Shown here: positions 1-5,438 of the stretch, piece after piece
Numbering within the stretch: the stretch's first letter is position 1
How the letters are laid out: the number at the start of each line of letters is the position of its first letter
From: Pseudomonadota bacterium
GTDB taxonomy: Bacteria > Pseudomonadota > Alphaproteobacteria > Acetobacterales > Acetobacteraceae
Assembly (NCBI GenBank): GCA_021845835.1
Contig: JAJZVE010000365.1
Coordinates: forward strand, 1 to 5,438
Length of the DNA: 5,438 nucleotides
Direction: 5' to 3'
Translations under genes and position numbers: made by a program
Notes under the pieces: model-generated
Database searches by the model: none
What the model saw: only the letters and a program-made list of their open reading frames with translations
What the model was told of the DNA's origin: nothing

Positions 1-180
1 GGCCAGTTCGACCGCGACCCGCATCCCGATCCCGAAGGCCGAGGTCGGCAGGCCGCCGACACGCGATGGCTCCCGCGGCCCGTCCGGAGACTCCAGCCCC
101 CGACGCTGCCGGGCCGTCCGCAAGCGTGCCTCGAAGGACTCGCCTCCGTTGCTGCCTGGGCCACCCTTGGTATCGCTCAT
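1..180 (-). CDS. atpI: AtpI, F0F1 ATP synthase assembly protein I (N-terminal part, cut by window edge)
   Basis: The first 60 codons of a gene that runs off the left edge. AtpI is a small inner-membrane protein usually encoded first in the alphaproteobacterial F0 operon (atpI-B-E-F). It helps assemble or stabilise the c-ring and has been linked to Mg2+ supply. The translation starts MSDTKGGPGSNGGESFEARL. It then has a basic stretch (RTARQRRGLE), a Pro/Gly linker and GLPTSAFGIGMRVAVELA at residues 43-60. This is the usual AtpI plan: a charged cytoplasmic tail with an SFE-RL-xAR pattern leading into the first membrane helix. The ATG at 178-180 is preceded by AAAGGA (188-193) at a 7-base gap, which supports this start. 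A promoter-like element lies just upstream. The remaining residues and the rest of the atp operon should lie to the left. Confidence 0.87.
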   Translation of the reverse strand, partial: MSDTKGGPGSNGGESFEARLRTARQRRGLESPDGPREPSRVGGLPTSAFGIGMRVAVELA

Positions 181-223
181 GCGTGCGTCCTTTCAGCAAG
201 TCGCCCTGCCGGAAGGCGGCCGG

Positions 224-252
224 TTGCTACCGTCGGGTTGCCGTTCTGTCAA
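224..252 (-). promoter_or_regulatory. Candidate sigma-70-type promoter for atpI / atp F0 operon
   Basis: Read on the minus strand there is a perfect -35 hexamer TTGACA (247-252), a 17-base spacer and a weak -10 TAGCAA (224-229). Transcription would begin near 217, giving a leader of roughly 37 bases with an AAAGGA ribosome site before the atpI ATG. The position between the upstream gene's stop (271) and atpI fits. The -10 matches consensus at only three of six bases, which is common in GC-rich alphaproteobacteria but keeps this a prediction. Confidence 0.5.
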
Positions 253-270
253 TAACCGCTGAGGTGGCGG

Positions 271-453
271 TCATCCCCCGCCGATGCCGCGCACCACGCG
301 CCCGCTGCCGCCGCAGGTGGGACATGCGGCGCCGTCGCGCCGGCCGCTGCCGTGGCAATCGGGGCAGACATCCTCGCCGGTGCCCGGCGTGCCGGGCGCG
401 GCCTCGTCACCCGGATGGCGCGGCTGCTGCCGCGTGCGGTCATCGCTGCCCAT
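271..453 (-). CDS. Small DnaJ-type zinc-finger-like protein (60 aa)
   Basis: A 60-residue protein of unknown function. Residues 1-28 are polar and probably disordered, rich in Arg, Pro, Gly and Asp. The C-terminal half has two zinc-ribbon-like motifs, CPDCHGSG (30-37) and CPTCGGSG (44-51), followed by GRVVRGIGGG. These are the CxxCxGxG repeats of the DnaJ/Hsp40 cysteine-rich domain. The 14-residue offset and trailing GRV match repeats 3 and 4 of E. coli DnaJ. Four cysteines (30, 33, 44, 47) could bind a single zinc. There is no J-domain or HPD motif, so it is not a DnaJ; automated annotation may mislabel it. The ATG at 451-453 is preferred over an upstream in-frame ATG at 513 because GGGAGGA (458-464) sits 4 bases before it. 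It lies between a terminator and the atpI promoter. The role is unknown: a stand-alone zinc-binding or chaperone-accessory protein is one possibility. Confidence 0.75.
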   Translation of the reverse strand: MGSDDRTRQQPRHPGDEAAPGTPGTGEDVCPDCHGSGRRDGAACPTCGGSGRVVRGIGGG

Positions 454-457
454 TGCG

Positions 458-464
458 TCCTCCC
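458..464 (-). promoter_or_regulatory. Ribosome binding site that sets the start of the 60-aa zinc-motif protein
   Basis: GGGAGGA on the minus strand, 4 bases before the ATG at 451-453. It is a near-perfect anti-16S match. It favours this ATG over the in-frame ATG 60 bases upstream, which would add an Arg/Pro-rich stretch with no family resemblance. I see no clear promoter between it and the terminator at 512-545. Confidence 0.75.
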
Positions 465-511
465 GTGTCCGTCGCGGCGGCAACGCGGGCGCGGGGCGCC
501 GTGTTCCGGGC

Positions 512-545
512 AAAAGAAAGCCCTTCCCCCGTGCGGGGGAAGGGC
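512..545 (-). terminator. Intrinsic (Rho-independent) terminator of the Bax inhibitor-1 family gene
   Basis: A perfect 11-bp inverted repeat (520-530 paired with 535-545) with a 4-base loop. Read on the minus strand it is followed by TTTCTTTT (512-519). The stem is very GC-rich and lies 26 bases after the stop codon at 572, so it should end that transcript efficiently. The plus-strand side has no T-tract, so it acts in one direction only. It separates the membrane protein gene from the small zinc-motif gene. Confidence 0.93.
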
Positions 546-571
546 CTGCCGTTGCCGGCGGAGGCAGCCGG

Positions 572-1345
572 TCAGCTGTTGCTGTTGCGGTTGCCGGTGA
601 GCTGCAGCAGCAGCATGAACAGGTTGATGAAGTTCAGCAGCAGGCCGAGCGCGTCATACACGCTGCGCCGCGCCGCCACCTCGCCGCCATAGGCGTAGGA
701 ATACTGGATGTAGTCCGCCTTGATCCGCTGCGTGTCGTAGGCGGTCAGGCCGACGAACACCAGCACGCCGATGATGCTGATGGCGAACTGCAGCCCGGCG
801 CTGCCGATGAAGATATTGACCAGGCCGGCGATGATGATGCCGATCAGCCCCATCATCAGGAAGCTGCCGAAGCGCGTCAGGTCGCTGCGGGTGGTGTAGC
901 CCCACAGGCTCATGGCGCCGAACGTGGCCGCGGTGATGAAGAACACGCGGACGATGCTTTCCTGGGTGTAGATCAGGAAGATGTTGGTCAGGCTGGCGCC
1001 CATCGCCACGCAGAACAGCCAGAACAGCGTCTGCACGGTGCGCGTGGCCAGCTTGTTGACGCCGAAGCTCATCACCAGCACGAAGCCGAGCGGCGCGATC
1101 ATCGCCAGCCACGCCAGCGGCCCGGCGGTGTGGCGCAGGCCGTACGGGGTCTCGACCAGCGGGTAGAACAGGTTGATCAGGCTGGTATTGGCAATGAGAT
1201 AGGCGGTGATGCCGGTCAGCAGCAGGCCGGAGGTCATCCAGTTGTAGACGCGCAGCATATAGGCGCGCAGACCCGCGTCCAGGACCGCTTCGGTCTGCGC
1301 CGTACGGGCGCCGGAGTAGGTCCGATAGTCGGGACTGATAGCCAT
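572..1345 (-). CDS. Bax inhibitor-1 / YccA (UPF0005, TMBIM) family inner-membrane protein
   Basis: A 257-residue polytopic membrane protein, normal length for the family. Known members include E. coli YccA, which modulates FtsH proteolysis, and Bacillus YetJ, a pH-sensitive Ca2+ leak channel. Seven hydrophobic helices can be drawn at about 34-52, 76-94, 103-126, 130-150, 160-182, 186-204 and 230-248. The family signature AYDTQRIK is at 202-209, with the conserved Asp at 204. The last helix reads LLLNFINLFMLLL, with Asn238 where many members have Asp in the LDFINLF motif. The N-terminus (MAISPDYRTYSG) is a typical alphaproteobacterial cytoplasmic tail. The ATG at 1343-1345 was chosen over an upstream in-frame ATG at 1462 because the extra 39 residues are Pro/Arg-rich and unlike the family, and because GGGGA lies 10 bases before it. 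It appears monocistronic: a candidate promoter is upstream and a strong terminator follows. The biological role here cannot be told from sequence alone. Confidence 0.93.
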   Translation of the reverse strand: MAISPDYRTYSGARTAQTEAVLDAGLRAYMLRVYNWMTSGLLLTGITAYLIANTSLINLFYPLVETPYGLRHTAGPLAWLAMIAPLGFVLVMSFGVNKLATRTVQTLFWLFCVAMGASLTNIFLIYTQESIVRVFFITAATFGAMSLWGYTTRSDLTRFGSFLMMGLIGIIIAGLVNIFIGSAGLQFAISIIGVLVFVGLTAYDTQRIKADYIQYSYAYGGEVAARRSVYDALGLLLNFINLFMLLLQLTGNRNSNS

Positions 1346-1388
1346 GGTGGTACTTTCCCCTCTCGGGCGATGTGCCCTGTGTGGTAAC

Positions 1389-1416
1389 ATTTTGGGCGGC
1401 GGCGGCGCCCGATCAA
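1389..1416 (-). promoter_or_regulatory. Candidate promoter of the Bax inhibitor-1 family gene
   Basis: On the minus strand there is TTGATC (1411-1416), a 16-base GC-rich spacer and CAAAAT (1389-1394). Each hexamer matches the sigma-70 consensus at four of six positions. The -10 is one of the few AT-rich patches in this GC-rich spacer. Initiation near 1382 would give a leader of about 37 bases before the ATG at 1345. This is a prediction by eye. Confidence 0.4.
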
Positions 1417-1473
1417 GCGAAATCGGCGTAATGACGACCGCTTCCGCTCCGTTCGCGGGCACTCATCTTCCGC

Positions 1474-1493
1474 AAAAGCGCCCTGTTCGGGCG
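1474..1493 (-). terminator. Weak intrinsic terminator after the FtsX-like permease gene
   Basis: On the minus strand CGCCC (1489-1493) pairs with GGGCG (1479-1483) across a 5-base loop and is followed by C then TTTT (1474-1477). It begins 24 bases past the permease stop at 1517. The stem is only 5 bp and the U-tract short, so termination may be partial or Rho-assisted. The position at the end of the two-gene operon supports the call. Confidence 0.5.
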
Positions 1494-1516
1494 AGTTCCT
1501 TGTCTATGATGCTCCC

Positions 1517-4017
1517 TCACTCATTGCGCAGCAACGGCGCCGCCTTCGCCCGCAACGCGGCGGCGGTGCCGGCGTAGCCGATGGCCAGCATCAGCGCCAG
1601 CGACCCCGCGACCGTCAGCAGCAGCCGCCCCGGCAGGAACACCCAGGGGCCATGCGCCACGAAGCGCATCACGCCCCAGCTTGCCAGCGTGCCGACCAGC
1701 GCCGCCAGCACGCCGGCGGCAAGGCCGATCAGCCCGAACTCGGTCAGCCATGCCGCGCGGATCTGGGCGCGGCTCGCCCCTAAACTCTTCAGGATCACGG
1801 CTTCCCGCACCCGCCGCCGCTGCCCGGCGGCGACCGCGCCGGCCAGCACGAGCGCGCCCGCCGCCAGCGCCACCGCCCCGGTCGCGCTCAGCGCCGCCCC
1901 CACCTGCCCCAGCAGGTCGGCGACCGCGCGCAGCACGTCGGCAACCCGGATGGCCGAGACATTGGGGAACGCATCCGTCACCGCGTTGAGCAGGCGCGCC
2001 TGCACCTGAGGCACCGCGCGCACGGTCGCGATATGGCTGTGCGGCGCATGCTCCAGCATGCCGGGGCTGGCGACCAGGGTGAAGTTCAGCGCCATGGTCC
2101 GCCACGCGATGTCGCGCAGGCTGGCGACCCGGAAGTCGATGTCGCGGCCGAGCACGTTGAGCCGGATCGTGTCGCCGACATGCACGCCCCAGCCGCGCGC
2201 CAGCCCGGCATCGAAGGACACCAGCGGCGGGCCGCGATAATCCGCCGGCCACCACGCGCCCGCCACCAGACGCGTGCCCTTCGGCATGGCGGCGGCATAG
2301 GTCAGGCCGCGATCGCCGCGCAGCGCCCAGGCGGTATCGGGCGTCGCATGCACCCGATCGGCCGGCACGCCGTTCACCGCAACCACGCGGGCGCGCAGGC
2401 TGGGCACTTCCTGAAGGTCCGACACGCCCGGCGTCGCCGCGATCAGGCGGCGGAAGGCGGGCATCTGGTCGTTCTGCAGGTCGATGAAGAAGAAGCTGGG
2501 CGCCGCCCTGGGCAGTTGCTCGGCCACCTCGCGCTGCAGGTTGCCCTGCACCAGCGTGACCGCGGCGAGCGTCGCCAGTCCCAGCCCGACCGACACCAGC
2601 ATCAGCGGCGTCGCCGCCCCCGGCCGGTGCAGATTGGCAAGCCCGAGTCGCGCCCAGGCCCGGCGCGGCGCCGGCAGCCGGGCCACGAGCGCGGTCAGCG
2701 CCGCGCCGCCGAGCCGGAACAGCAGCAGCGTCGCCGCCGCCGCGCCGCAGAAGCCAAGCGCGAAGCCGCGATCGGCCGAGGACGCCACCACCAGCGCCAC
2801 CAGCGCCGCCGCCAGCACCGCCTCGGCGGCAATCAGCGCGCGCGGCGGCCGGGCGCGGGCGGGCAGCAGCGCGTCGCGGAACAGCGCCGCGCCCGGGATG
2901 CGCAGCGCGCGCGCCAGCGGCCACAGCGCGAAGCTGGCGGCGGTGAGCAGCCCGGCCCCGGCCGCCAGCGCCAGCGGCCCGGGAAACACGCCGAGTCGCG
3001 GCGCCGCCGGCAGCAAGGGGGTCAGCAGCGGCGCTGCGGCCAGCGGCAGCACCACGCCCGCCACCAGCCCGGCCAGCACGCCCAGCGCCGCCAGCGCCAT
3101 CACCTGGACCAGGCAGACCAGGAACACGAGGCGCGGCGGCGCGCCGAGGCAGCGCAGCGTGGCGATGCTGCGCTCCCGCGCCGTGAGCCAGGCCCGCACG
3201 CCGTTGGCGACGCCGATGCCGCCGACCAGCAGCGCGGTCAGCCCGACCAGCGACATGAACAGCCCGGTCTGCGAAATGAAGCGCCGCACCCCCGGCGCCG
3301 CGTCGCCGGGGTCGCGCAGCCGCCAGCCGGTATCCGGGAAGGCCGCGCGCAGGGCGCGCGTGACCTGCGCGGCCGACTCGCCCGGCGGCAGCACCACGCG
3401 CAGCCGGTGGACCAGGATCGACCCCGGCTGCACCAGCTTCGTCGCCGGCAGCGAGGCGAGCGCGATCAGCACGCGCGGGCCGAAGATGGAGGGGGTCGCC
3501 ACCCGGTCCGGCTCCGTGGTCAGCGCGCCGCGCAGGGTCAGCGTCGCCTCGCCCAGCCGCACGCGGGCGCCCGGCGCGAGGCCGAGCCGTTGCAGCACCA
3601 GCGGCTCCGCCGCCGCGCCGCCATCGGCCAGCGCCTGCCGCACCGTCTGCCGCGGGTCGAAGGCGGCGGCGCCGACCAGCGGCCAGGCGCCGTCCACCGC
3701 CTTCACCTCCACCAGCATGCGCGCGCCGGACGGGGCGACCAGCATCGAGCGCAGGGTGACGACATCGGAAAGGCGCGCCCCGCGCGCCCGCAGCCAGTCG
3801 CGCAGCGCGTCCGGCAAGGGCTGCGCGCCGCCGTCCACCTCCAGGTCGCCGCCGAGGATGCGCCGCCCGTCCGCGGCCAGCCCGCGCTCCACGCCGGCGC
3901 GCAGCGTGCCGACCGCGGCGATGGCGGCGACGCCGAGGGCGAGGCAGGCCAGCACGATGCGCAGGCCCCGCACGCCGCCGCGCACCTCCCGCCGCGCGAG
4001 GCGGAGCGCGAGCAGGA

Positions 4018-4021
<4 letters not shown>
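1517..4021 (-). CDS. ybbP: FtsX-like ABC transporter permease (YbbP type)
   Basis: An 834-residue inner-membrane permease of the MacB/FtsX (type VII) class, close in length to E. coli YbbP. Helix 1 is at about 21-41, followed by a large periplasmic domain (about 42-250). Next comes the first FtsX-type helix group, with helices near 252-276, 298-325 and 345-370. Central helices lie near 397-413, 418-436 and 470-492, a second periplasmic domain spans about 493-705, and the last FtsX group is at 708-733, 755-785 and 800-826. Cytoplasmic loops after the second helix of each half carry the typical RxRSIATLRCLGA (282-294) and RREAVILKSLGAS-like (737-750) coupling segments. This double-FtsX layout is that of YbbP, not of LolC/E or MacB. 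Translation begins at GTG 4019-4021, which overlaps the ATPase stop as GTGA and implies coupling. It probably acts with the upstream ATPase and the divergent TesA on membrane-derived hydrophobic substrates. The true substrate is unproven. Confidence 0.9.
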
Positions 4022-4780
<759 letters not shown>

Positions 4781-4791
<11 letters not shown>

Positions 4792-5438
4792 GACAGCGCG
4801 ATATGGACGCCTGCCCCGATGGCGGGAAGCGGCGCTGGTGCTGATTTGCCTGATTTTCACGGTGGCGGCGGGCGCGGCCCCGGCGCCGAAGCGGCTGCTG
4901 ATCCTGGGCGACAGTCTGTCCGCCGGCTACGGCCTGCCGCATGCGGACGGGTTCGAGGCGCAACTGGCGAAGGCTCTCGCGGCGCACGGGCTGCACCCGG
5001 TGATCCTGGACGGCGCCGTCTCGGGCGACACCACGGCCGGCGGGCGGGCGCGGCTGGACTGGGCGCTGGGCGACGGCGCGGACGCCGCGATCGTGGAACT
5101 CGGCGGCAACGACGGGCTGCGCGGCATCGATCCGCGCGACACCGAGGCGAACCTGTCCGCCATCCTGGACGAGCTGGCCAGGCGGCACATTCCCGTGCTG
5201 CTGACCGGCATGTATGCGCCGCCCAACCTGGGCGCGGACTATGAGAAGGCGTTCCGCGCCGTGTTCGACCGCCTGGGGAAGCGGCCCGGCGTGATCTACG
5301 ACCCGTTCTTCCTGCAGGGCGTGGCGCTCGACCCGGCGCTGCACCAGGCGGACGGCCTCCATCCCAACGCCGCGGGCGTGCGGCGCATCGTCGCGCGGCT
5401 GCTGCCCAAGGTGGAGAAACTGCTGGCGGAGGTGCCCG
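4781..5438 (+). CDS. tesA: TesA-type GDSL/SGNH arylesterase / lysophospholipase, exported (3' end beyond window)
   Basis: 219 codons are visible with no stop, but all catalytic blocks are present, so only the extreme C-terminus is missing. TesA is a periplasmic serine hydrolase (thioesterase I / protease I / lysophospholipase L1) acting on acyl esters and thioesters. Residues 1-16 are basic, 17-30 hydrophobic (AALVLICLIFTVAA), and a signal-peptidase site follows A-G-A at residue 32. Block I is ILGDSLSAGYG (41-51) with nucleophile Ser45. Block II is GAVSGDTTAGG with oxyanion Gly82. Block III is ELGGND with Asn110. Block V is DGLHPN with Asp191 and His194. The start is the ATG after GGAGGAG. 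The divergent placement next to ybbA-ybbP is the same as in E. coli and argues that enzyme and transporter share a pathway. The physiological substrate is not evident from sequence. Arylesterase is the usual name in alphaproteobacteria. Confidence 0.94.

Noticed and set aside
284..1387. A 367-codon plus-strand frame rich in Gln, His, Asp and Ala over the Bax inhibitor gene
   Set aside because: The composition is that of a reverse-complement shadow. The opposite strand encodes a well-formed seven-helix family member with its own terminator.
1346..1462. Possible 39-residue N-terminal extension of the Bax inhibitor-1 protein from the ATG at 1462
   Set aside because: The added residues are Pro/Arg-rich and unlike the family. 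The stretch holds the likely promoter, and the downstream ATG has a plausible ribosome site.
1346..1516. Searched the largest gene-free spacer for a small RNA, riboswitch or small ORF
   Set aside because: Apart from the weak terminator and candidate promoter, I see no conserved-looking structure or coding signal.
4792..4860. Possible 23-residue N-terminal extension of the ATPase from the ATG at 4860
   Set aside because: This stretch is antisense to the TesA signal peptide, has no ribosome site, and adds residues not expected in the family.

Overview
This window is very GC-rich, and its coding codons end mostly in G or C. The proteins look like those of an alphaproteobacterium, most likely Rhodospirillales/Acetobacteraceae. 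That placement is an inference from the alphaproteobacterial style of AtpI, the Bax inhibitor-1 protein and general composition; no rRNA or other marker gene is present. It reads as ordinary chromosomal backbone. I see no mobile element, CRISPR array, tRNA or rRNA.

Layout from left to right. Positions 1-180 (minus) hold the first 60 codons of atpI, the assembly factor encoded at the head of the F0 ATP synthase operon. A credible -35/-10 promoter for it lies at 224-252. Positions 271-453 (minus) encode a 60-residue protein with two CxxCxGxG motifs like the DnaJ zinc-binding region. A strong intrinsic terminator at 512-545 closes the next gene, a seven-helix Bax inhibitor-1/YccA-family membrane protein (572-1345, minus). 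A 171-bp spacer (1346-1516) holds that gene's likely promoter and a weak terminator for the operon to its right.

Positions 1517-4791 (minus) hold a two-gene ABC transporter operon: a LolD/MacB-type ATPase (ybbA-like) followed by an 834-residue FtsX-like permease (ybbP-like), joined by a 4-base GTGA overlap. Diverging from it, tesA (4781 to beyond the right edge, plus) encodes an exported GDSL/SGNH esterase-lysophospholipase. The tesA and ATPase start codons overlap head to head. The divergent tesA / ybbA-ybbP arrangement is the same as in E. coli. It suggests that esterase and transporter work together at the inner membrane and periplasm on lipid-like substrates.

The notable irregularities are modest. 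The ATPase gene ends in a five-copy, 15-bp in-frame tandem repeat. The divergent start codons overlap with no spacer. The Bax inhibitor protein has Asn where the family's second pore aspartate normally sits. The small zinc-motif protein sits alone between a terminator and the atp operon. I did not find evidence of a wholly new system.
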